Assembly: GCA_035529435.1 (NCBI GenBank)
Contig: DATKWS010000219.1
Coordinates: 1 to 27,220, forward strand
Direction of reading: 5' to 3'
Length of the DNA: 27,220 bases
Origin: DATKWS01 sp035529435
GTDB taxonomy: Bacteria; Krumholzibacteriota; Krumholzibacteriia; Krumholzibacteriales; Krumholzibacteriaceae
The position numbers were made by a program, and so were the translations under genes. This document shows, piece after piece, positions 6,852 through 14,822 of the stretch. The notes under the pieces are model-generated. The model was not told the origin of the DNA. It did no database searches and saw only the letters and a program-made list of their open reading frames with translations. Numbering within the stretch: the first letter of the stretch is position 1; each line of letters opens with the position of its first letter.

Positions 6852-8909
6852 ATGCCGAAATCGGACGTGAACGGTGATGGGTATCCAGAACTGATCATCG
6901 GAAGGATTCCGGCGCACAGCGTCAACGACGTGCTGGCGTACGGTTCCAAAGCGGTGGAATATTTACAGAGCACCGGCGGGTCATGGACGGATGATATCAG
7001 CATACTGATAAACAAGTGGGACGTATGGGGAAATGACGGCTCTTTGGCAGAAACGTTCGGCCTGGACCTTCTCAATTATCTGCCGGAAAGCTACAGCAAG
7101 CATCTCCTGCGGAACGATTGTCCCGAATGCTGTGATTGCGGGAGTTACGCGGTCAGGGAGTCGAAGGCCTGTGGCGAGTTCAACCAGGGCAGGGCGCTCA
7201 TCGCTTCCATCGGATCGGGGGCCCACTACTACGACATGAATTTCTGGTTCGAGGTGGCTTCCGGCTTCGATATAACCAAGTTAGATCCAAATCATATATA
7301 TCCGTTTTTACTGGGGATAAGCTGCGATCTGGGGGCGTTCGAGAAAACGGAATCGCCGCAGTGGGGGCGCCCGATTTGTGAACGTCTCCTCTTTGACGAC
7401 GACCGGGGGATAATCGGCATGTTTGCTCCCACGAGGGGAAGCTGGCAGACGGGCAATTACCTGATCGGCAAGCTTGTTCTCGAGAATCTGTACACGTATG
7501 GCGCGCCATCTCTCGGACATGCATGCACCCTGGCGCAGAGGGATCTGATCATCCAGCATCCTCGATACTCGGATCTGGCCGAGTCGTATGTGTTTCTCGG
7601 CGATCCGGCCTTGCAACTTTTCGGCAGTGTTATAACATCATCCACTCCTCCGCTATGTAACATCACGGTGGACTATGCCGAGAACGATTTTCTGTTCGCG
7701 TGCCCTGCCGGGGATGCGCAGGAACTTCAGGCTGATTTGGTATTCACGTACAACTTCGGAGATCCGCACGATATATCCAAGGAAGATATATCTCTTCGGT
7801 ACTCACAAGATGAGGGTTCATTCGTCATATTCCAAAATGGAGAAATCAACGCACAGGAAGATGCCGGGGCGCCGGATTATACAACGACTTTGAAACACGC
7901 CTACTTCGGCGGTTGCGGATGCGATACGGTATCGATCGCCGTAGACGATCGGCCCGTCGGCTCCGCACTGGTAAAAATAAAGACCTGCGATCTCGATGGA
8001 TCGGGGAAGGTCGAGCTTGGAGACCTCGCTGTATTTGGGGAGTCGTATAACAAGGCCGCCTCGGATTCCGGGTTCAATTATTGCTGTGATTTCAATGGAG
8101 ACGATAGGTGCAATCTTTGCGATTTCAGCTTCGTCGGTGATCATTATAACGATGAGCACCCGTGGTATCAGCAGGGCTCGTTGGCCTCAGTCGTTGAAAT
8201 ATCAGATGTTACGGTGGCATTGAGGATAGAACAGATCGAGTTGCCGGGCGAAAAAAGGCGGCTTTATGTAACGATCGATCTTCTAAACGCGATGGGTGTA
8301 TCTCGGGTATGTTTGGGATTGGAAAATAAGCAAGGGGACATCAGGTATACAGGATGGGAAAATGGTGTTGAATTCCAAAAGACCGTTCTCGTATCGCCGT
8401 TAGAAAGGCACGGAGGCGAAAATCTCTTTATCTATGCGTACGGCGGGCGAGAGATCGACAAGAATCGGATCACTATGGGAACTGTCGAGTATTGTGCGTC
8501 CGGGGCCCGTGAAAGGTCTCTGTCGGTTGAAGATTTTAAGCTCGTTATCGGCGATGTCATGGATGCAAAAGGAAATATAAAGACAATTCGAGATGTTGAT
8601 CCTCGTTGTTTCGTCGGTGAAACTCCTACGTATGATAACCGCCTCTATGCAAACGTTCCCAATCCATTCAATCCTGTAACAAAGATCACGTTTTCGATAG
8701 AGGAAGATGCAAACGTGAACCTTTCGGTATATAATGTGGCGGGACAGTTGATACGGCGCCTCGTGAACGGATACAGGCTGAAGGGCTTGTACACCGAGAT
8801 GTGGGACGGAAAAGACAACAACGGAAATCTTGTTGCAAGCGGAATATACTTCTACAGACTCAAAACGGATTCATTTTCTAGCTCCAAAAAGATAGTGCTG
8901 ATAAGATAG
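6852..8909 (+). CDS. C25 gingipain-like peptidase C-terminal part, dockerin-like module and T9SS sorting domain
   Basis: This frame continues 5478-6839 after the TAA. ATG 6852 is merely its first Met and has no ribosome-binding site, so independent translation is doubtful. Counting from that Met, 1-260 complete the C25 domain: DVNGDGYPELIIGRIP, the catalytic-Cys block FLLGISCDLGAFE (Cys158) and the terminal YVFLGDPALQLFG. The GHG that usually holds the catalytic His reads GSGAH (His125). Residues 265-375 look like a beta domain, and 380-433 hold two Asp-rich loops (DLDGSGKVELGDL and DFNGDDRCNLCDF) like a dockerin type I pair. The last ~88 residues are a T9SS sorting domain (NVPNPFNP, WDGKDNNG, ASGIYFYR, KIVLIR). 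The whole protein would be exported by T9SS and anchored or shed at the surface. GC content falls again toward the C-terminus. Confidence 0.8.
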   Translation: MPKSDVNGDGYPELIIGRIPAHSVNDVLAYGSKAVEYLQSTGGSWTDDISILINKWDVWGNDGSLAETFGLDLLNYLPESYSKHLLRNDCPECCDCGSYAVRESKACGEFNQGRALIASIGSGAHYYDMNFWFEVASGFDITKLDPNHIYPFLLGISCDLGAFEKTESPQWGRPICERLLFDDDRGIIGMFAPTRGSWQTGNYLIGKLVLENLYTYGAPSLGHACTLAQRDLIIQHPRYSDLAESYVFLGDPALQLFGSVITSSTPPLCNITVDYAENDFLFACPAGDAQELQADLVFTYNFGDPHDISKEDISLRYSQDEGSFVIFQNGEINAQEDAGAPDYTTTLKHAYFGGCGCDTVSIAVDDRPVGSALVKIKTCDLDGSGKVELGDLAVFGESYNKAASDSGFNYCCDFNGDDRCNLCDFSFVGDHYNDEHPWYQQGSLASVVEISDVTVALRIEQIELPGEKRRLYVTIDLLNAMGVSRVCLGLENKQGDIRYTGWENGVEFQKTVLVSPLERHGGENLFIYAYGGREIDKNRITMGTVEYCASGARERSLSVEDFKLVIGDVMDAKGNIKTIRDVDPRCFVGETPTYDNRLYANVPNPFNPVTKITFSIEEDANVNLSVYNVAGQLIRRLVNGYRLKGLYTEMWDGKDNNGNLVASGIYFYRLKTDSFSSSKKIVLIR

Positions 8910-9035
8910 GAGCGGCGCGGACAGGCGGCTCTCAGCGGGTTCGCAGAAGCGGCCGTACGCGGCGAATCCCGCGGCGAATTGGCGCTTGTATATCCCGCCG
9001 CCGGCCGTATTATATGCAGTGGAGCGGGAGGTGCG

Positions 9036-9857
9036 ATGAGACAGAGAGAAAATCTTCGGTGCGGCTTCTTCGGGGCACCTTTCTTAATCGCCTGGTTGAT
9101 TCTGCATTCCGGATGTGCGCCGTCGGGTGACGGTAAACGGGAAGGTGACGAGATGAAGATTGTGTTTCTTCACCACAGCACGGGGAAGGTGATCTGGGAC
9201 GCCGGCGTAAAGCGGTGGTTCGAGGAGTACCGGCGGGAGACCGGACGCACGTACCGGATAGACGAGGCGGCGTTTCCGCGGCGGTCCCCGTACGGCTGGA
9301 GCAACGGTCCGTACGATTACTGGAACATCTGGGTCGGGAACGCGGGACCGAAAAAATACATGAAGGAACCGACGCTCGAGATACTGACGAAGAAGTACGG
9401 CGTCATCGTCTGGAAGCACTGCTTCCCCGTGAGCGACATAGCGCCCGATACGGGAGAGGCGGATATCGCATCGGAGGCGCGCCGAGTCGAGAACTACAAG
9501 CTCCAGTACATCGCGCTGAAGGAGAAGATGCGGGAATTCCCGGAAACCATGTTTCTCGTCTGGACCGGCGCGGCCCTCACGGCGGGGGCGACGGACGAGG
9601 ATTCGGCGCGCCGCGCGCGCGCGTTCTTCGAATGGGTGCGCGGCGAGTGGGACGAGAAGGGGGACAATATATATCTCTGGGATTTCCGCGAGCTCGAAAC
9701 GGAGGGAGGCCTGTATCTGAAGGACGGGTACGCCGCGGGGCCGTCCGATCCGCATCCCGGCGAGGCGTTCGCCCGCCGCGTCGCGCCGCTTCTCTGCCGC
9801 CGCATCGTCGACGTGATTGAAGGGCGTGGGGACGAATCGAGCCTGACGGGCGAATGA
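9036..9857 (+). CDS. Probable SGNH/GDSL-like hydrolase lipoprotein, 273 aa
   Basis: ATG 9036 is preceded by GGGAGG; the frame is open further upstream to 8979 but without a ribosome-binding site. The N-terminus has a basic and hydrophobic signal (FFGAPFLIAWLILHSGC) ending in a Cys followed by APSGDG, a likely lipoprotein site although His at -3 is atypical. The mature domain starts KIVFLHHSTG, in the position of the SGNH block I serine, passes through YGVIVWKHCFPVSDI and FPETMFLVWTGAAL, and ends with DGYAAGPSDPHPGEAFARRVA, which resembles the Asp/His block V (here DPH rather than DxxH). The assignment rests on this order of motifs, so substrate and activity are unknown. It begins 126 bases after the protease gene and could be the last member of that operon. 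GC is higher than in 2990-5480. Confidence 0.6.
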   Translation: MRQRENLRCGFFGAPFLIAWLILHSGCAPSGDGKREGDEMKIVFLHHSTGKVIWDAGVKRWFEEYRRETGRTYRIDEAAFPRRSPYGWSNGPYDYWNIWVGNAGPKKYMKEPTLEILTKKYGVIVWKHCFPVSDIAPDTGEADIASEARRVENYKLQYIALKEKMREFPETMFLVWTGAALTAGATDEDSARRARAFFEWVRGEWDEKGDNIYLWDFRELETEGGLYLKDGYAAGPSDPHPGEAFARRVAPLLCRRIVDVIEGRGDESSLTGE

Positions 9858-9903
9858 GCGGGCCCCGGCCGATCGCCGGCGCGTTCCGCCCGGTGCGGTG
9901 GGG

Positions 9904-9931
9904 CGGACCGCGGACCGCGGTCCGTGGACCG
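9904..9931. repeat. 28-bp near-perfect palindrome built of four 7-bp units
   Basis: Four successive heptamers read CGGACCG, CGGACCG, CGGTCCG, TGGACCG. The first two are complementary to the last two with only one wobble and one mismatch. The element lies downstream of the SGNH gene and 23 bases before the -35 of the next gene. It could be a terminator stem (no T-run follows), a protein-binding site or a small mobile palindrome. Confidence 0.55.
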
Positions 9932-9954
9932 TGCCGTACGCTGCGGGAATTCTG

Positions 9955-9982
9955 TTGACGGCACGCATTATTAGGAATAATT
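9955..9982 (+). promoter_or_regulatory. Probable promoter of the Cys-rich mini-protein gene
   Basis: TTGACG (9955-9960) is followed after 16 nt by ATAATT (9977-9982) in a locally AT-rich stretch surrounded by GC-rich DNA. The next gene starts 32 bases further on with a strong AAAGGAGGG ribosome-binding site. Confidence 0.55.
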
Positions 9983-10014
9983 TTTAATTATATTGATGAA
10001 AGGAGGGTTTTACG

Positions 10015-10185
10015 ATGCCTCACTGTCATGAAATGAAAAAGGGACAGATCTACGGTTGCGAGGAGTGCGGGTTGAAGTTGCGGGTCATCGAGGAGTGCAC
10101 CGAGTGCGTGACCGAAGAGGGAGAATGCAGGCACGAGACATGCGAGTTCACGTGCTGTGACGAACCGATGGCCCTGATGGAATAA
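10015..10185 (+). CDS. Small Cys-rich, probably metal-binding protein, 56 aa
   Basis: This short gene has a textbook start: AAAGGAGGG, 8 nt, ATG 10015. The product contains nine cysteines and three histidines: MPHCHEMKKG at the N-terminus, CEEC (15 and 18), CTEC (28 and 31), then Cys38, Cys43 and a CC pair at 47-48. Paired CxxC knuckles of this sort bind Zn or Fe. The opening xxCHEMKKGxxYxCExCGLxL matches a widespread family of small uncharacterised proteins of anaerobes that share this N-terminus with desulfoferrodoxin-like domains; I recall the pattern but cannot search it. No signal peptide is present, so it is cytoplasmic. It has its own promoter and converges on ligA, with a shared terminator. 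Confidence 0.8.
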   Translation: MPHCHEMKKGQIYGCEECGLKLRVIEECTECVTEEGECRHETCEFTCCDEPMALME

Positions 10186-10207
10186 AATACCGCCTCACCG
10201 GTATTTT
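10184..10207. terminator. Bidirectional intrinsic terminator between the mini-protein gene and ligA
   Basis: A perfect 9-bp stem AAAATACCG / CGGTATTTT encloses a six-base loop (10193-10198). The A- and T-rich outer ends give a U-tract in both directions. The stem overlaps the TAA of the plus-strand gene (10183-10185) and the stop and last codons of ligA (stop at 10195-10197). Confidence 0.7.
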
Positions 10208-12204
10208 TCTATGAGCGCGGTGAATTCCTTCTCGGAGAGGATCGTCACACCGAGCCTGGCTGCCTTGTCGGCCTTGGAGCCGGGGTCCGTTCCCGCCACC
10301 ACGTAAGCGGTCTTTTTGCTGACGCTGGAGCCGGTACGTCCCCCGAGGGTCTCGACGAGATGCTGGGCCTCGGCGCGGGTGTAGGTGTCGAGGCCGCCGG
10401 TGAAGACGAATGTCTTCCCCGCGAGGGGACGGCCGCTGCTTCGCCGCTCCGGCGGTACGATCTCGACGCCGCGCACAAGGAGCGACGCGATCGTCTCGCG
10501 GTTATGCTTCTCCGAGAAGAACTGATGGACGCTGTGGGCAACCTCGGGCCCCACCTCGTGAATCTCCACGAGCTCCTCCTCCGAGGCATCCATCACGGCA
10601 TCGAGCGATCCGTAGTGATCGGCCAGCACGCGCGCGATATGCTCGCCGACGTTCCGTACGCCGAGGGCGAAGAGGAACCGGCCCAGATCGACCCGCCTGG
10701 CCGCCCCGATCGCATCGATCAGGTTCCCGGCCGATTTCTCGGCGAATCCATCGAGCGGGAGGAGCGCCTCCTTCTCCAGCGAGAAGAGATCGGCGATGTT
10801 CGTTATGAGACCGCGGCCGACCATCGCCTCGACCGTCTTGTGGCCGAGCCCCTCGATATCGAACGCCCCCTTCGATGCGAAATGCGTGATGCCGCGCCGG
10901 AGCTGCGCCTGGCAGGAAATGCCCCCCGTGCAGAAGTGATACGCCCCCTCCTCGTCGATGCGCGATCCGCAGACGGGGCATTCGGCGGGCATCGCGAACG
11001 GGGCGCCGCGCCGTTTTCCGGGACGATCGATCCGTTCGACGACGGCGGGGATCACATCCCCCGCCCGTTCGATGCGCACCGTATCGCCGACGCGGATGTC
11101 CTTTTTCGCCACCTCCCCCGCGTTGTGGAGGGTGGCCCGGCTCACCGTGACCCCGCTCACGTCGACTGGCCGAAGGAGCGCCACCGGGGTGAGCTTTCCC
11201 GTGCGTCCGACCTGCACCACGATATTCTGGACCGTCGTCACCTCACGCCGCGGCTGGAACTTCAGCGCCAGGGCCCACCGGGGGGAGCGGGTGCGTGTAC
11301 CGAGAATCCCGCGGTACGCCTTGTCGTCGACCTGTATCACGACGCCGTCGATTTCGAAGGGGAGCTCGTCGCGCCGCGCGGCGATGTCGCCGTGGAACGT
11401 GATCGCCTCCTCGATAGCGGCGCATCGTCTCCAGTGTGAGTCGACGAGGAACCCCCACCGGTCGAGGAGCCCGAGCTCCTCGGAGTGCGTTGCCGGCGGC
11501 TCCGCGCCCTCCAGCACCATGATCTCGTAGGCGAAGAAGGTGAGGGGGCGCTCCGCGGTGATATGCGAGTCGAGCTGGCGTATCGAGCCGGCGGCGGCGT
11601 TCCGGGGGTTGGCGAATGCGCTCTGGCCGCGCTCCGTCATCCAGCGGTTCAGCTCCTGAAAGCGCTCGAGCGGCATCAGGGCCTCCCCGCGAACGGCGAG
11701 ACGCATGGGAGCGGCGCCGCCCCGGAGCCGCAGCGGCACCGCGCGGATCGTACGGACGTTGGGAGTCACATCCTCCCCCGTCGTGCCGTCACCCCGCGTC
11801 GCGCCGCGCGTGAGCACGCAGTCCTCGTAGACGAGCTCTATCGAGAGGCCGTCGAACTTCGGCTCGACCGTGTAGGCGACATCGTCGCGTTCCAGTGCGC
11901 GCCTGACCCGCCGGTCGAACTCGCGTGCCTCATCGGCGTCGCCGGTCGAATCGAGACTGAGCATCGAGTGCAGGTGGAGAACGTTCGGTAGCTCGTCGCG
12001 CGGCGGGGCGCCGACGCGCCGGGTTGGGGAGTCGGGGGTGACAAGGTCGGGGTACCGCGCTTCGAGCGCTTCGAGCTCGCGCCGCAGCTTATCGTAACCG
12101 GCGTCCGAGACCTTCGGCTCGTTCTTCACGTAGTAGAGGTAGTCGTGATGGAGAATCTCGTCGCGGAGTTTCCGTATGCGCTTTTTCGCCTCGACCTTCT
12201 TCAT
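10195..12204 (-). CDS. ligA: NAD+-dependent DNA ligase LigA, 669 aa
   Basis: LigA seals nicks in duplex DNA using NAD+ during replication and repair. The start is ATG 12204 (MKKVEAKKRIRKLRDEI), with AAGGAG upstream; the frame is open further 5' but without support. In order: domain Ia (HDYLYYVKNEPKVSDAGYDKL, 20-40), the adenylation domain with the active-site Lys116 in KFDG, the RGDG motif (137-140), the OB-fold around 320-390, a four-Cys zinc finger (Cys409, 412, 425, 431), helix-hairpin-helix repeats (about 445-580) and a C-terminal BRCT domain (592-669). The length is normal for the family and all key residues seen are present. It is the last gene of a minus-strand operon, 25 bases after a GH57 gene, and ends in a bidirectional terminator. 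Confidence 0.97.
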   Translation of the reverse strand: MKKVEAKKRIRKLRDEILHHDYLYYVKNEPKVSDAGYDKLRRELEALEARYPDLVTPDSPTRRVGAPPRDELPNVLHLHSMLSLDSTGDADEAREFDRRVRRALERDDVAYTVEPKFDGLSIELVYEDCVLTRGATRGDGTTGEDVTPNVRTIRAVPLRLRGGAAPMRLAVRGEALMPLERFQELNRWMTERGQSAFANPRNAAAGSIRQLDSHITAERPLTFFAYEIMVLEGAEPPATHSEELGLLDRWGFLVDSHWRRCAAIEEAITFHGDIAARRDELPFEIDGVVIQVDDKAYRGILGTRTRSPRWALALKFQPRREVTTVQNIVVQVGRTGKLTPVALLRPVDVSGVTVSRATLHNAGEVAKKDIRVGDTVRIERAGDVIPAVVERIDRPGKRRGAPFAMPAECPVCGSRIDEEGAYHFCTGGISCQAQLRRGITHFASKGAFDIEGLGHKTVEAMVGRGLITNIADLFSLEKEALLPLDGFAEKSAGNLIDAIGAARRVDLGRFLFALGVRNVGEHIARVLADHYGSLDAVMDASEEELVEIHEVGPEVAHSVHQFFSEKHNRETIASLLVRGVEIVPPERRSSGRPLAGKTFVFTGGLDTYTRAEAQHLVETLGGRTGSSVSKKTAYVVAGTDPGSKADKAARLGVTILSEKEFTALIEKYR

Positions 12205-12229
12205 CGGGAGACACTCCTTTTCGCATCCA

Positions 12230-14794
12230 TTATAGTACGGCGGGAGTGTTTCGGGGAAGCCGTTCCTCATAGGAATCGGTATTGAAGTTGAAGCGGCGGG
12301 CAAGGTTGAGAAAGGACTCCACCGCCCGGCGCGTCGCGGCGCCGTCCCCGGCGGATGGTTCGGGGTGTCCCGCCTCGCCGCCGGCGCCGCGCAGCGACTC
12401 GATCGCCGCGCCCACCGTCGTTTCCAGTATCCGGAAGATTTCGTTCTGTATGTCGTGCATCTCGATGGTGATGTCGAGGGCGTGGCTCAGTTCGACGAAC
12501 TCGAACAGGGCATCGGCCGCATCGGCATCGAGGCGCTCCTCGAACCGTGATGACCGCTCCAGCACGACATCACGGAAGGCGCGCGAGGCCGATGTCGTAT
12601 CGATCCGTATACCGTGCGCATCGGCATCGGTCACGATCTCCTTGATGCCGCCGAGCCCCCCCGGCTCGATGGTGGGCTGCCAGCGCTCCACCTCGTTCAC
12701 GAGCCTGCGCGTGAGGACGGCCTGCACCGGCACGGACAGGCTCAAGGGGGGTGCGATCCCGGCGTCCCTCAGCAGGCGGAGGAGCGACCGGTTCTCGTCG
12801 AACAGTTTTTCGTAGCGCTCCAGCACCGATCCCATAGCACCGCGGCAGAGGTGCAGGAGGATGCGCTCGCGGTCCTCGATAAAGAGATCCTTCAGGTCGA
12901 TATACCGGCCGCCGAACTCGTCGCGTGCCGTACGGGCGATATCGGCGGCGAACCGCTCCTCGGGCATACCGAGGAATCGATCGGCCGTCTCCCTGAAGGG
13001 GCCCCCTTCCGCGGCCGGCTTGACGTTGCAGGTGACGGCGGCCGCGTCCTCGACGGCGACGACGTACTGGAACTCGTGATGCTCGAGCGTGTAGGGGGAG
13101 ACGATCTCGATGTGGCCGGACGACAGGCTGTTCCTGCCGCCGGTGCGCTCGATGCGGTCCATCGTCCGCACGGTGTATTTGAACACGCGTGATGCCTCCT
13201 CGACCCCGAAGAAATGCGCGAGGATCGCGTGCTGGCCCGCGATAAAGGATGCGTCGATCGCCGCGGTGGCCACGCCGCGTGCGTAGATATCCGCGCCGGT
13301 CCGGGCTTCCGGTACGTTGCTGAGCGCCTTCGCCAGCTCGCCGCGGAGCAGTGTCTCGAACCGCTCGCGCCGCTCCCCGTCCGCCAGCTCGATCGCGCGG
13401 GCGGCGTACCTGAGGAGCTGCACCGATTCGACACCGGAAATATCGTTGAAGAACCACCCGCACGAGGTGAACATGAGCTGCGCGAACCGCTGGCTCTCGA
13501 GGAGCGAGAGGGCGCGCGAGCGTTCCTCCGGAGCCAGCTCACGCGGTGCATGCTCGCCGACGAACCGTTCCGCCTTCTCGACGCTCCGCTCCAGGATCAC
13601 CGCACTGTATTCGTCGCGGGCCTTCCACGGGTCGGCGAACAGGCCGGCTCCCGATTGCTCGAATGCCGCCGCCAGCTCGTCCCGCAGTGCGTCGAGGCCC
13701 GTTCTGAGCGGGGAGCGCCACTTCTGGTTCCATCCGGCCGGCGCGCCCACGTTGCATCCGCAGTCCTCCTTCCAGCGTCCCATGCCGTGCGCGCACGACC
13801 ACGCCGTCCCCTCGCCGTTCCTGCCCGGCTTCAGATGGACCTCCCATTCGGGCCCGTGCGTGTCGAGGTAGGCGCCGAAATTCGTCATGGCGATGCCGCC
13901 GGCCGGTGCGGCGACATCGGTGAGATACGAAAGCGCCATATCGGCGAACGGTTCGTGGTGACCGTAGATCTCGCCGTCGGTGGCGATGACGGCGAGATTC
14001 GAATTGTCCCGCTCGTACGACGCGGAGATCGCGGCGGAGAGGGAGTCGCCGTTCCTGAGGAGGTGATTGAAGCTCACGTCGACCGAGAGGGATGCATCGT
14101 AGAAAAAGACATCGATGAATCGCCGCGTATCCCGCTTCCCCGAGGGGCCGTGTCCGAAGCAGCGGTACGGGACTCCCGTCGGTACCGATCCGTCCTGAAC
14201 GTTCTTCCACCGCCCGCTGCTGCGGATCGTCCGTACACCGTCGGCCTGGTGCGGCGACAGGATGATGAAGCGGAATCCGAAATCGATCAGGATATCGAGC
14301 AACGCCTCGTTGATCGCCGTCTCGGGAAGCCAGATCCCCTCGGGCTCCCGTCCGAAGCACCGTTCGAAATCACGGACGCCCCACCTGATCTGCGTTTCCT
14401 GATCGCGCCGCGTGGCGAGGGGCATGATGATGTGGTTGTACGCCTGCGCGATGGCGTTGCCGTGGCCCAGCCGCCCGGCGCTCCGCCGGTCCGCGTCGAG
14501 GATCTTCCCGTACGTTCCGGGATGCTTCGCCTCGAGCCACGAGAGGAGCGTCGGGCCGAAGTTGAAGCTGATCCATTCGTAATTGTTCAGCAGTTTCGTG
14601 ATGCGGCCGTACCCGTCGAGGCGCCGCGAGCAGGTGTTCGGCGTGTAGCACTCGGCCGCGATCTTCTCGTTCCAGTCGTGGTAGGGTGCGGCGCCGTCCT
14701 GCCGGTCGATCCGGTCTGTCCAGGGATTCTCACGGGGCGGCTGGTAGAAATGGCCGTGTATGACGAGATGCTTGTGATGTTCGTGTTCCGGCAT
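12230..14794 (-). CDS. Glycoside hydrolase family 57 protein with DUF3536, 854 aa
   Basis: The start ATG 14794 is preceded by AGAGGG. The N-terminal GH57 barrel shows the conserved region 1 histidines in HGHFYQPPREN (13-23), the nucleophile block EGIWLPETAIN (Glu158) and a later acidic block ATDGEIYGHHEP (Asp273), the probable acid/base region. The C-terminal ~500 residues, largely helical, correspond to DUF3536 as found in large GH57 relatives. GH57 enzymes act on alpha-glucans (amylases, 4-alpha-glucanotransferases, branching enzymes); the exact reaction of the DUF3536 type is not established. No signal peptide is seen, so it is cytoplasmic. It lies 28 bases after another GH57 gene and 25 bases before ligA, in one transcription unit with the DUF4912 gene, which suggests a common role in storage polysaccharide metabolism. 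Confidence 0.9.
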   Translation of the reverse strand: MPEHEHHKHLVIHGHFYQPPRENPWTDRIDRQDGAAPYHDWNEKIAAECYTPNTCSRRLDGYGRITKLLNNYEWISFNFGPTLLSWLEAKHPGTYGKILDADRRSAGRLGHGNAIAQAYNHIIMPLATRRDQETQIRWGVRDFERCFGREPEGIWLPETAINEALLDILIDFGFRFIILSPHQADGVRTIRSSGRWKNVQDGSVPTGVPYRCFGHGPSGKRDTRRFIDVFFYDASLSVDVSFNHLLRNGDSLSAAISASYERDNSNLAVIATDGEIYGHHEPFADMALSYLTDVAAPAGGIAMTNFGAYLDTHGPEWEVHLKPGRNGEGTAWSCAHGMGRWKEDCGCNVGAPAGWNQKWRSPLRTGLDALRDELAAAFEQSGAGLFADPWKARDEYSAVILERSVEKAERFVGEHAPRELAPEERSRALSLLESQRFAQLMFTSCGWFFNDISGVESVQLLRYAARAIELADGERRERFETLLRGELAKALSNVPEARTGADIYARGVATAAIDASFIAGQHAILAHFFGVEEASRVFKYTVRTMDRIERTGGRNSLSSGHIEIVSPYTLEHHEFQYVVAVEDAAAVTCNVKPAAEGGPFRETADRFLGMPEERFAADIARTARDEFGGRYIDLKDLFIEDRERILLHLCRGAMGSVLERYEKLFDENRSLLRLLRDAGIAPPLSLSVPVQAVLTRRLVNEVERWQPTIEPGGLGGIKEIVTDADAHGIRIDTTSASRAFRDVVLERSSRFEERLDADAADALFEFVELSHALDITIEMHDIQNEIFRILETTVGAAIESLRGAGGEAGHPEPSAGDGAATRRAVESFLNLARRFNFNTDSYEERLPRNTPAVL

Positions 14795-14822
14795 CGGCCC
14801 TCTTCGAAATCGCGGCGGTCCG

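Noticed and set aside
6840..6852. Independent start of the C25 C-terminal half at ATG 6852
   Set aside because: There is no Shine-Dalgarno sequence in the preceding bases and the reading frame begins in mid-domain. It was kept only as the first Met after the stop.
5478..8909. Reassignment of TAA as a sense codon
   Set aside because: Several well-supported genes in the window (ends at 1398, 4506, 10185, 24557) terminate at TAA, so the code looks standard.
9865..9879. CCGGC/GCCGG hairpin just after the SGNH gene
   Set aside because: A 5-bp stem in very GC-rich DNA without a T-run is expected by chance.
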